Assembly (NCBI GenBank): GCA_934047225.1
Contig: OW203989.1
Span: 18,885,977-18,949,976 of the forward strand
Direction of reading: 5' to 3'
Length of the DNA stretch: 64,000 bases
Source of the DNA: Ypsolopha sequella
Lineage: Eukaryota > Arthropoda > Insecta > Lepidoptera > Ypsolophidae
Position numbers and translations under genes: made by a program. This document shows, piece by piece, positions 32,573-42,375 of the stretch. The notes under the pieces are model-generated. The model worked only from the letters and a program-made list of their open reading frames with translations. It was not told where the DNA came from and made no database searches. Position 1 is the first letter of the stretch. Each line of letters opens with the position of its first letter.

Positions 32573-33969
32573 GGAGATGACAATTACATGTTTAACTGAC
32601 CGAACTGGACAATATATAACCGCGAAAAAGATTAATTTTACTTACCAATATATAAAACACAATATCTTTTTTACTAATACCTATACAAATGAAAATTAGT
32701 TACATCAGTAGGTAGATAAGTCATTGTTATTTTGCAATCCGATTTGTTGCGAATTCATTTTTTTTTCATCTTGCCTACTAAAAGATTATAGCAGCACAAT
32801 AAAATTTAACGCGGGAAGTCACCAGATCGTTGTAATAATATTTGCGGCAGTATTGCGGAATCGGAAACAGTGTGTTTGCGGTTCCACTACGCCGATGAAA
32901 CTTCCCCATTGTTATGTTTGCCTATAGAAAACTGTTATGTTTACTTCTCTTGCGAACTTGGTTTCTTTGAAATTATATTTCTTTTAAAAAGCCACAATAC
33001 AAAGAAATCCAATATGGTATGATTCTAGATTTTCAAAAGATTATTTCAACCAACAAAAAGAATAATAGTAGAACTTCTGCTCTCTGTGAATAATTTCAGG
33101 TGGCTAATTTATTCCGCAAAACAAACTTGGCCACTTTCATCGACTCGATCGCAAAAATAGAAGAGTTTAAACAAGTCTACAGAAAAAAAATCAATCGCAT
33201 GCTACCTTTCCACGGTATTTATTTTATTGCTCAGTTTACTTAAGTCGGCTGTGGATTTTCGAATAAATACTTGAAGGAACCTTCCCGTTCAAGGCTTTTC
33301 TCGCTTATTTTTCGAGACTTCGTCGTGGGTGCGAGGCCGCACCCAGCTCATCATTTGCATCCAAATAGCTCCTATAAATTCGCTACCCGAATTTTCACCA
33401 TTCTCTCGGCTCCTTGGGAGCAATTAAATACTTTTTTCTCCTACTTTTAGAGTCGTGCTCGATTTTTCGGTCCAAATAAATTCTAGCCAGATTGCAGTCA
33501 GCGCCAGCTCTTCATTAAATTATTTCGACATATCTCGTGGTGTAACCAGAATTGAGTTAGCTCTGTGACGCTTTATTGTGAAAGGGTTGGCGAATTCAAT
33601 AAACAGGTGAGAAAATGGTGGGGTATGTTGAAAATGTTACTCTCCGTTCACTGTTTATTCAGTTTTCTATGTGTTGTGCTGATGCCGTATTTATAGTTTT
33701 TTGATGGCTGCTCTTTTACAAAATGACTCTGCAGGAAAGGTTGGAAGATTGTCTGTTCCAGTTTCCAACAACTTTGCAAATAGTTTTCCTAATGGAATTG
33801 AAAATTCAATCCGATAAAACTTTCTAGTATAATATCCGGTAGACTTTTCTAATAATTTTCCAGTCTTGTCCGTGAGCTTTTCCATAGCTCTGCTATAAAC
33901 TGGAAACTCTGAAAAAAGTTAAACCCGGTTTTATGAGTTAATTGATACGTACCCATACTTTAATATTAT
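32573..33969. other. No gene seen
   Basis: Less A+T-rich, repeat-poor stretch at 33240-33620 with a GGGTGCGAGGCCGCACCC hairpin. No open frame has coding character. It could be conserved noncoding DNA, which only comparison could show. Confidence 0.4.
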
Positions 33970-36655
33970 TAAAAAAGTGTGGTAATGTAACGTGGTGTTC
34001 GAATTGGAATTCAAATAGTTTATTTTGTAATGTAGGTATACATAATACACTTTTTACAAGTAAAATTTTATGTTATAAAAATATATGTAATAAAATAAGA
34101 AATGTACATGAACTAAATTAAATGTTTATTTAATTTATGTAGCAATATATATACGATTAAAATAGATAAAATAGGTAAAATTTATAGTTTATATAAAAAT
34201 TATAAATAATATATATTTATACAAAAAATCCAATCAACTGCCCGAACCCATACCGGAGACCCGGCCAGGGACCAAAGTTCAATGATCACCAACCAAGCCC
34301 CCAGCATGAATTCAGGTTGCCGATCAAATCCCACCCTATTTACTACAAACTAATAGGTTACATATATAAATACATGCCTACCTCCACCAATTCGATTAGT
34401 CTTGCTAAGAAGAAGGGCAAGAAACTTAGCAAAGTCATGTCTTTTTTTTAACATATCAGTTACATACTAAAACTTATACTTTACAAATTACTTATATCTA
34501 TTCGTATATAAAAAAGTGTGGTGATGTAACGTGGCGTTCGTATCTAAAAAAGTGTGGTAATGTAATGTGGTGTTCGTATCTAAAAAAGTGTGGTAATGTA
34601 ACGTGGTGTTCGTATCTAAAAAAGTGTGGTAATGTAACGTGGTGTTCGTATCTAAAAAAGTGTAGTAATGTAATGTGGTGTCCGTATCTAAAAAAAGTGT
34701 GGTAATGTAACGTGGTGTTCGTATCGTAAAAAGCGTGGTAATGTAACGTGGTGTTCGTATCTAAAAAAGCGTGGTAATGTAACGTGGTGTTCGTATCTAA
34801 AAAAGTGTGGTAATGTAACGTGGTGTTCGTATCTTAAAAGCGTGGTAATGTAACGTGGTGTTCGTATCTAAAAAAGTGTGGTAATGTAACGTGGTGTTCG
34901 TATCTAAAAAAGTGTAGTAATGTAACCTGGTGTTCATATCTAAAAAAGTGTCGTAATATAACGTAGTGTTCGTATCTAAAAAAGAATGCTAATGTAATGT
35001 GGTGTCCGTATCTAAAAAAGTGTGGTATTGTAACGTGGTGTTCGTATCTAAAAAAGTGTACTAATGTAACGTGGTGTTTGTATCTAAAAAAGTGTAGTAA
35101 TGTAACGTGGTGTTCATATCTAAAAACGTATGATAATGTAACGTGATGTTCGTATCTAAAAAGTGTGGTAATGTAACGTGGTGATCGTATCTAAAAAAGT
35201 GTAGTGATTTAACGTGGTATTCGTATCTAAAAAAGTGTGGTAATGTAACGTAGTGTTCGTATCTAAAAAGTGTGGTAATGTAACGTGGTGATCGTATCTA
35301 AAAAAGTGTAGTAATGTAACGTGGTATTCGTATCTAAAAAAGTGTAGTAATGTAACGTGGTGTTCATATCTAAAAAAGTATGATAATGTAACGTGATGTT
35401 CGTATCCAAAAAGTGTGGTAATGTAACGTGGTGTTCCTATCTAAAAAGTGTGGTAATGTAACGTGGTGATCGTATCTAAAAAAGTGTAGCAATGTAACGT
35501 GGTATTCGTATCTAAAAAAGTGTAGTAATGTAACGTAGTGTTCGTATCTAAAAAGTATGGTAATGTAACGTGGTGATCGTATCTAAAAAAGTGTAGCAAT
35601 GTAACGTGGTATTCGTATCTAAAAAAGTGTAGTAATGTAACGTGGTGTTCATATCTAAAAAAGTATGATAATGTAACGTGATGTTCGTATCTAAAAAGTG
35701 TGGTAATACGTGGTGATCGTATCTAAAAAAGTGTAGTGATGTAACGTGGTATTCGTATCTAAAAAAGTGTGGTAATGTAACGTAGTGTTCGTATCTAAAA
35801 AGTGTGGTAATGTAACGTGGTGATCGTATCTAAAAAAGTGTAGTAATGTAACGTGGTATTCGTATCTAAAAAAGTGTAGTAATGTAACGTGGTGTTCATA
35901 TCTAAAAAAGTATGATAATGTAACGTGATGTTCGTATCTAAAAAAGTGTAGTAATGTAACGTGGTATTCGTATCTAAAAAAGTGTAGTAATGTAACGTGG
36001 TGTTCATATCTAAAAAAGTATGATAATGTAACGTGATGTTCGTATCTAAAAAGTGTGGTAATGTAACGTGGTGTTCCTATCTAAAAAGCGTGGTAATGTA
36101 ACGTGGTGATCGTATCTAAAAAAGTGTAGCAATGTAACGTGGTATTCGTATCTAAAAAAGTGTAGTAATGTAACGTAGTGTTCGTATCTAAAAAGTATGG
36201 TAATGTAACGTGGTGATCGTATCTAAAAAAGTGTAGCAATGTAACGTGGTATTCGTATCTAAAAAAGTGTAGTAATGTAACGTGGTGTTCATATCTAAAA
36301 AAGTATGATAATGTAACGTGATGTTCGTATCTAAAAAGTGTGGTAATACGTGGTGATCGTATCTAAAAAAGTGTAGTGATGTAACGTGGTTTTCGTATCT
36401 AAAAAAGTGTGGTAATGTAACGTAGTGTTCGTATCTAAAAAGTGTGGTAATGTAACGTGGTGATCGTATCTAAAAAAGTGTAGTAATGTAACGTGGTATT
36501 CGTATCTAAAAAAGTGTAGTAATGTAACGTGGTGTTCATATCTAAAAAAGTATGATAATGTAACGTGATGTTCGTATCTAAAAAAGTGTAGTAATGTAAC
36601 GTGGTATTCGTATCTAAAAAAGTGTGGTAATGTAACGTGGTGTTCGTATCCGTAT
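33970..36655. repeat. 36-bp minisatellite, roughly 60 units, with higher-order repeats
   Basis: Unit: CGTATCTAAAAAAGTGTGGT followed by AATGTAACGTGGTGTT. Units are 35-36 bp with recurrent variants (TAGTAATG, TATGATAATG, TGATCGTATC). Rare markers repeat at exactly 640 bp: GTGTTCCTAT at 35431 and 36071, and GGTAATACGTGG near 35701 and 36341, showing block duplication. One lone unit (33970-34001) is separated from the rest by a LINE insertion. Because 36 is divisible by 3, long repetitive open frames occur; they are not genes. Confidence 0.9.
34002..34500 (-). mobile_element. 5'-truncated LINE 3' end inserted in the minisatellite
   Basis: On the minus strand it runs through GGTATGGGTTCGGGCAGTTG, TTAATCGTATATATATTGC and AAATAAACTATTTGAATTCC, matching the 3' part of the LINE at 57890-58125. 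TTCG occurs at both edges (33998-34001, 34501-34504), consistent with a short target duplication. No ORF is kept. Confidence 0.7.
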
Positions 36656-36659
36656 GGCA

Positions 36660-36840
36660 TTTTAAGCTGTGGGCCCATATTTGTGCCTAAAGTACGGTGA
36701 TACACCTCACCACCCATCATGCTGGGACGTAGTAATCGTCTTTGAAACGTGGGTGTGTGAGTGAGGAGTCTTACTTGCGCTTTACAGTCCATACTCGTTA
36801 ACACTTTTGATACCCCATCGAGGATTCATGTCGTGATGAT
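36660..36840 (+). repeat. Dispersed repeat flanking the minisatellite, pair with 28975-29115
   Basis: GTGGGCCCATATTTGTGCCT and CTCACCACCCATCATG match the other copy. It begins within a few bases of the last minisatellite unit. Confidence 0.55.
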
Positions 36841-37843
36841 GTCAATAATGAGGCTTCACAATAAATATTTCCTTTCTATAAAGACCCTTAAAGACAAAGA
36901 TACAAACTTAGTAGAAAGAAAGAAAAGACATTTACTTTGATGCCACATCGTAAACAAACACACTTATTTACATTGGGTTAATTAATATATTTAAAATTAT
37001 CAATATGCAGCAAACAAAAGGGTCCCTGACTCAGCGGAACTGTGACGCTAAACTTCCGTCAGAGACCGTGAGTTGCGACAGATGCGAAGTAATTAACGGT
37101 ATTTTGATAAGTAGTTTTTATGGTATGATGCAGAAAAAAATATAAAAAATAAAAAAACTAAAAATTTAAATGGTAGCTGCAGACAGTGGTAAAAAATGCA
37201 ATTATATATTATACAAGTACATAAAATTGAAAAGATTAATATAAAAATAGTTAAGTGAATGAAAAAATAATAAATATATAAACAGTAGGTAGCAATTACT
37301 TGAAGAAGAACACAATCCAAAAGACTCCAATTAGAACCGCCCATTAGTGCAAAATAAACTGCTCTGCTGGTACTGACTTAAAATCAATAGATACAAAAGA
37401 AATACTTTTCGTTCTACGGTCGAGCTAAGCCCAGCGCGATCTAGCTAACCATTAACCCTATCTCGGGAGCCATAGATCAAGAAACTCGACAACCAGTTAT
37501 TTTCTAGCGGGCGCTATGATTTCTCTTCCATGGACTTTATGGTGCTAGTCAAGTTTGGGAGGTGAAGTCAATGGTCTGGAAAAGATAAGCGTTTTCTGTT
37601 TAGACTCTTGTATATATATATGTACGGTTTTGAGGGGCTTTGTTTATGTTTGTGGTTATAAGGGTAAGAGGTTGCCTCGGAAGTATAACGACATGTTTAT
37701 AGATGGAACCGTACAACTTTGTAATGTAATTAAATGACGGACCAAAGGCTAATTATGAACGATAAAAATAAAGTGATAATAAATGTAGGTTTGATTTCGG
37801 TAAAACCAAACTGCACTATAAGTTTTTAGACAGATCTTTCACG
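36841..37843. other. No gene seen
   Basis: A+T-rich with low-complexity runs. Short frames at 37093-37344 and 37555-37737 have no recognisable content. Confidence 0.5.
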
Positions 37844-38236
37844 TTAAGGGGGAACGAGTCGTATCCTCTACGAAACGCACAACTTAAGATGGTTCTTCTT
37901 ATTTTTGAATTACAGATATTAAGTAAATGTGATTTATGGCATTTCGCGAACATAGTTTAGTGTCAGTTGGACTTTTCCGGCGAAATTTCGTTATTTTATG
38001 CATGAGGTTTAAAATGTATGGGCACACAAACTTAAAACACGCTTTTAAGTATGTGCGCCCATAAATTTACAACGTAATGCATAAAATAAGAAAATTTTGC
38101 CGGAAATGCCTAACTGACACTAAACTATGTTCGCGAAATGCCATAAATCACATTTATTTAATATCTGTTATTCAAAAATAAGAAGAACCATCTTAAGTTG
38201 TGCGTTTCGTAGAGGATACGACTCGTTTCCCCTTAA
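37844..38236. repeat. 393-bp palindromic element, first of a tandem pair
   Basis: TTAAGGGGGAACGAGTCGTA at the left and its complement at the right, with arms of about 180 bp that include TTCGCGAACATAGTTTAGTG. A TTAA at each end suggests TTAA-targeted insertion. The terminal GGGGG does not match the usual piggyBac ends, so the superfamily is open. Confidence 0.8.
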
Positions 38237-38625
38237 GGGGGAACGAGTCGTATCCTCTACGAAAAGCACTACTTAAGATGGTTCTTCTTATTTTTGGATT
38301 AAAGATATTAAATAAACGAAATTTATAGCATTTCGCGAACATAGTTAAGTGTCAGTTGGGCTTTTCCGGCAAAATTTCGTTATATTATGCATAACGTTGT
38401 AAATGTATGGGCACACATACTTAAAAGCGTGTTTTAAGTTTGTGTGCCCATACATCTACAACGTAATGCATAAAATAACAAAATTTTGCCGGAAAAGCCC
38501 AACTGACATTGAACTATGTTCGCGAAATGCTATAAATCACATTTATTTAATATCTGTAATTCAAAAATAAGAAGAACCATCTTAAGTTGTGCGTTTCGTA
38601 GAGGATACGACTCGTTTCCCCTTAA
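38233..38625. repeat. 393-bp palindromic element, second of a tandem pair
   Basis: Same family, orientation and length as its neighbour. The TTAA at 38233-38236 is shared by both. The arms have diverged by scattered substitutions, so the pair is not a very recent exact duplication. Confidence 0.8.
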
Positions 38626-38790
38626 CCGAAATATTGCTCTCGAATTTCCAAATGTAAGCAAATTATTATTGTATTGATTGCTATGCTAACAAGGATGAAC
38701 GCTTGCAACGAAATATTACGTACCAAATTAAATTCTGCCATTTTATGACGTTTCACTATTTTAGTATATTATATAAATTCTATTCTCAAG

Positions 38791-38829
38791 TTCCACTGAT
38801 GCTGACAAAAAGTCGAAATGTATCTGGAA
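38791..38829 (+). ncRNA. Hammerhead-ribozyme-like motif (variant core)
   Basis: TTCCA, CTGATGCT, stem II GAC/GTC around AAAAA, GAAA, TGTAT, C, TGGAA. Stem I is TTCCA/TGGAA, five perfect pairs. Stem III is a very short AU helix. The UC before TGGAA fits the cleavage site. The core has C at the position of the canonical final A of CUGAUGA. Followed by TAATAAAGTGTTTTATA, shared with the 4685 and 39421 copies. Confidence 0.55.
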
Positions 38830-39206
38830 TGAATTATAATAAAGTGTTTTATAGGAATATATAAACATACCTATATATAATGCAAACTAAATGAAAAACA
38901 AATAAGTTTCCTATAATATTAATTAATTTTGTTGAACTAAATAAAGCAATGCGTCATTTCTAACTGAAATTGTTAATTAATAAATCAATTATACTAAGAA
39001 TATAAATAAAAGTGTGAGCATTAAGATTGGAACAAAGCCAAATTATGAGAGATAGAAAAAGTGATAATTAGCTATGACTTAAAAATACACACGCACACAC
39101 CCTACCACCCTGACACTCACTCCTTTCGTTTTTGTTTAAATTTATTTTAATTTTTAATTGAGTTTACATTATATATTTATATAAAAACACTTATTAAAAT
39201 AATTAT

Positions 39207-39247
39207 TTCCAGATATTTTTCGACATTTATAGTCGGCGTCTGTGGAA
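39207..39247 (-). ncRNA. Decayed hammerhead-like motif
   Basis: TTCCA, CAGACGCC, stem II GAC/GTC around TATAAAT, GAAA, AATATC, TGGAAA. Stem I and stem II are kept; the core CUGAUG has two substitutions (CAGACG). Confidence 0.45.
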
Positions 39248-39420
39248 TTAGACACAATTAATATACTTTGTTAAAATGTCATAAAATTAAGTGGATGATT
39301 GACAGACAAATGAGAGACAAAAGAAAAAAAATAAAAAGTATATATATATATATAAATAAATAAATATTATATATATATACATATATATACATGTAAACAT
39401 AGTATATTAAATGTATCTAA

Positions 39421-39461
39421 TTCCACTGACACCGACTATAAATGTCGAAATATAACTGGAA
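39421..39461 (+). ncRNA. Decayed hammerhead-like motif, partner of 39207
   Basis: TTCCA, CTGACACC, stem II GAC/GTC, GAAA, TATAAC, TGGAA. The core and the UH cleavage dinucleotide are both altered (AAC), so it is probably inactive. Stem I pairs fully. Confidence 0.45.
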
Positions 39462-39559
39462 ATAATTATTTTAATAAGTGTTTTTATGTAAATATATAAT
39501 GTGAACTGAATAAAAAAAACAAATAAGTAATCTTTAATTATTAATTTTTAAGTTACTTT

Positions 39560-39770
39560 TAACTTTACAATTTAACTGCTCCCAACACAAGGAGAAGGGC
39601 GCTGTTACTCCTTACTTACAGGCCTAAAAACCTAGCTAGGAAACAGTAACATAGTTGTTATGGTACCACATTGTTCTAGACTAAGCATAAACATATGGAT
39701 ATCCTTCATCTTGTACCTACTTACAATAAATAAATAAATTTGAATTTGAATTTAAATTTAAATATAACAC
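39560..39770 (+). mobile_element. LINE 3' tail with (TTTGAA)n end
   Basis: Ends CAATAAATAAATAAATTTGA then repeats of ATTTGA/ATTTAA, the style of tail seen at 58090-58125, but the preceding sequence is different, so it is another family. No coding sequence. Confidence 0.4.
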
Positions 39771-40218
39771 TTGAATAAATTTTGAGAAACTTTCAGATAA
39801 CATATGTTTCTCTATATTGAGCTTTTCATTTAATTAAAAATTAAATATAAGAAAGCAAATAATGAGGATACCAAATATGGCTCCAAATATATTTCTACCT
39901 GACGGGGCCCGCAAAAGTCAAAATATTCAGAAATAAAAAGAAAATGCAAAAATGTGTGTAAGTAGATTTTTTTTTCAAATGTATTGTATATTATTAGTAA
40001 TAGTTTAATTTACAATGAATACTTACAGAAGAATTAAAGTGACTAAGAGAAATAAAAAATGATAAAAAGAAACATTCAAATATTTCGTTAAAGGTTACGA
40101 CTATCTCCTCTATGGTTACGACATATATCCCCCCCGGTGTAGTCAAGGCAATTCCGAATGTGGACTATCACTGAAACATATAACTTTAAACTCTCGCGTT
40201 GCGTACAGATTATAATAT
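39771..40218. other. No gene seen
   Basis: A+T-rich; nothing recognised. Confidence 0.5.
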
Positions 40219-40467
40219 ATAAGGTGAATTTGCGAACATCGTCCAAACTTATACTGAGCCTTGGTAAGTGATCAGCATCATGAACCAATAACGATTTTTG
40301 TAAAATTCATGATATGGTATTTCCACTCCCCATAGTGATTCACTCAGGACTGGGAGTGAATTACTATGGGAAGTCGAAATTTCATTATACGAATTTCACA
40401 AAAATTGTTATCGATTCATGATGCTGATCACTTACTAAGCCTCCACTATGAATTTGGACGATGATCA
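40219..40467. repeat. ACAAGGTGA-family fold-back MITE, copy 2, right end lost
   Basis: Aligns with 4141-4401 up to GGACGATGATCA, where the GGGTCTA element begins. The terminal CACCTTGT is missing. Confidence 0.75.
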
Positions 40468-40560
40468 GGGTCTATAGCGATCAGTTTTTTTTTTACCTTT
40501 TTACAATCGGGTGTCCTTTACGCAAAAAGGGTAAAAAAAATAAATGATCGCGGTAGACCC
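40468..40560. repeat. 93-bp fold-back element with GGGTCTA ends
   Basis: GGGTCTATAGCGATCA at the left, TGATCGCGGTAGACCC at the right, and inner arms TTTTTTTTACC/GGTAAAAAAAA. The outer ends equal those of the 14.4-kb family; the interior differs. It joins two ACAAGGTGA elements. Confidence 0.7.
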
Positions 40561-40568
40561 GATTATAT

Positions 40569-40832
40569 ACAAGGTGAATTTGTGAACATCGTCCAAATTC
40601 ATACTTGAGCCTAGGTAAGTGATCAGCATCATGAACCAATAATGATTTTTGTAAAATTCATAAAATGAAATTTTGTCTCCCCATAGTGATTCACTCAGGA
40701 CTGGGAGTGAATTACTATGGGAAGTCGAAATTTCATTATACGAATTTCACAAAAATTGTTATCGATTCATGATACTGATCACTTACCAAGCCTCTGGTAT
40801 GAATTTGGACGATGATCAAAAAGTCACCTTGT
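40569..40832. repeat. ACAAGGTGA-family fold-back MITE, copy 3
   Basis: Complete copy, from ACAAGGTGAATTTGTG to AAAGTCACCTTGT, in the same orientation as copy 2. Confidence 0.8.
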
Positions 40833-41522
40833 ATATTGTAATATACTAAATCTATGACTAAAACAGTCAAAACTCGTTATTCTGTTTTCACCGAGGATTT
40901 TATCGTCCACAGTGTTTTCCTTCACCGACAAAAAACAGTTAAAATATAAAACCTATAAAAATCCTTGCATCCATAAGTAAGTATAATGATCCAAAGGAAT
41001 TTTTGGCACGTCAGTACAAGTCACACTTGCCCGGTTTCATTTCCATTCATCAGATTCCTAAGAGGTTTCGAACCGATTACAAGCAATAAAACCAATTTGT
41101 TCGTCTATTTACGTCCAGCTGTCAACATTTCAAGCTACTTTATCGAAATCGTTCCTTTTACTTAAGTAATGGTAGAAATGGAAAAGTTTCATGGTAATGA
41201 AAAAGGAGCCTATACATACTTGTGCGGGTCCTATTCAAACGTGATTAAAGTTTAAAAATATTTTTACGAAGTGATATCGTTTGATACATGCTCTAAGGAT
41301 GTCGTCATGGACGAATAATTATTCGTCCATGATGTCGTCAAATACTTTGCTATTTTCTTTTCGCAAAGGACACGTTATTATTTTATCCTACAAACGAACG
41401 CACAGACGCATGGTCTGATTTTGACGGAAGTCTAATAAATTTTAATAAAACATCCCTGAGTAACGATTTTGTATCTGTGACTCTCTGTCAGTCTGGCTGT
41501 TCGTAACATGGTCCTCCTAATT
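40833..41522. other. No gene; one long perfect palindrome
   Basis: Otherwise unremarkable. The palindrome at 41305-41332 is listed separately. Confidence 0.5.
41305..41332. repeat. 28-bp perfect palindrome flanked by direct repeats
   Basis: TCATGGACGAATAA followed immediately by its complement, no spacer. GATGTCGTCA occurs as a direct repeat overlapping each edge (41299-41308 and 41331-41340). Confidence 0.75.
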
Positions 41523-42047
41523 TAAGAGCGGTTTCGCAGCCGGATTGTGAAAAACCTGCCTTTTACTAATCAATCGAAACAGAACACTGAAATTCAAAAT
41601 TCAATGAATAGTTATTCAACACAACCTTATTATCTATGTATTGTGTATGTTGCCATCGCAAAGTTTCCATTGGTTTCTGTAAATTAGAATTTCAAAAATT
41701 TTGAATTTAAAAGATTTTGAAATTCTAATTCACAGAAACCTTTGGAAATTTTGCGATGGCAACAAACACAATACATAGGTAATAAGGTTTTGTTGAATAA
41801 CGATTGAGTGAATTTTGAATTAAAGTTTCCCTTGGTTTCTGTAAATAAGAATTTCAAAAATGTTCAATTAAATAAATTTTGAAATTCTAATTTACAGAAG
41901 CCAATGGAAACTTTGCGATGGCAACATACACAATACATAGGTAATAAGTTTTTGTTGAATAACTTTTCAGTACATTTCGAATTTAAGTGTTCTCGATTAA
42001 TTAGAAAAATGCGGGTTTTTCACAATCCGACTGCGACACAGCTCTTA
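41523..42047. repeat. 525-bp element with nested inverted repeats, TAAGAGC ends
   Basis: Outer ends TAAGAGCGGTTTCGCAGCCG and complement. Inside, a block with TGTTGCCATCGCAAAGTTTC and TTTCTGTAAATTAGAATTTC appears four times in alternating orientation. A partial copy lies at 52510-52665. No coding sequence is present. Confidence 0.75.
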
Positions 42048-42194
42048 ACTAGGTACGGAGGAAAATACAGGCTGAATTCGGTTCGGTGAAATAAAATTTC
42101 GTCATCATTTGAAAACGTATATCGAATATGAAATGGAGCGTTTTTGAATGCAGATTTCCACGTTGATGTTACTTGCGTCTGACGTTCATCCGTA
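42048..42194. other. No gene seen
   Basis: Short unique-looking stretch. Confidence 0.4.
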
Positions 42195-42375
42195 TCCCCC
42201 GTAGCCCTATTATAAATGCGAAAGTGTGTTTGTTTGTTTGTTGATTTGTCCTTCTTTCACGCAGCAACAGAGCAACGGATCGACGTGATTTTTTGCATAG
42301 ATTAAGTTTATCGGCCGAAGAGTGACATAGGCTACTTTTATCCCTGGAAAATGCAAACGAAATCTAGCATGATCA
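42195..42375 (+). repeat. Lepidopteran dispersed repeat (ATTATAAATGCGAAAGTGTG type)
   Basis: CCCTATTATAAATGCGAAAG, a (TTTG)n run, then GACATAGGCTACTTTTATCC. This layout is familiar from lepidopteran non-autonomous repeats. The end near 42375 is uncertain. Confidence 0.55.

Larger units (their letters stand above)
39155..39515. repeat. Inverted pair of hammerhead-like repeat arms
   Basis: Arms 39155-39268 and 39401-39515 are imperfect reverse complements around a 132-bp TA-rich centre. Each holds a hammerhead-like motif and the ATAATTATTTTAATAAGTG block. The plan is like the Penelope-like insertion at 10244 but from another family. No target duplication is certain. Confidence 0.6.

Noticed and set aside
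35795..36007. Open frames on the minus strand in the minisatellite as repeat-protein genes
   Set aside because: They follow from a 36-bp unit and break wherever 35-bp units occur. No start context, promoter or non-repeat domain is present.
33970..36655. Regular short direct repeats suggesting a CRISPR array
   Set aside because: There are no unique spacers: the unit is continuous at 35-36 bp, with drifting variants and block duplication. The surroundings are eukaryotic repeats.
37844..38625. piggyBac assignment of the TTAA palindromes
   Set aside because: TTAA fits, but the terminal bases GGGGG do not match the usual CCC(T/C) start and no transposase relative is visible; left unassigned.
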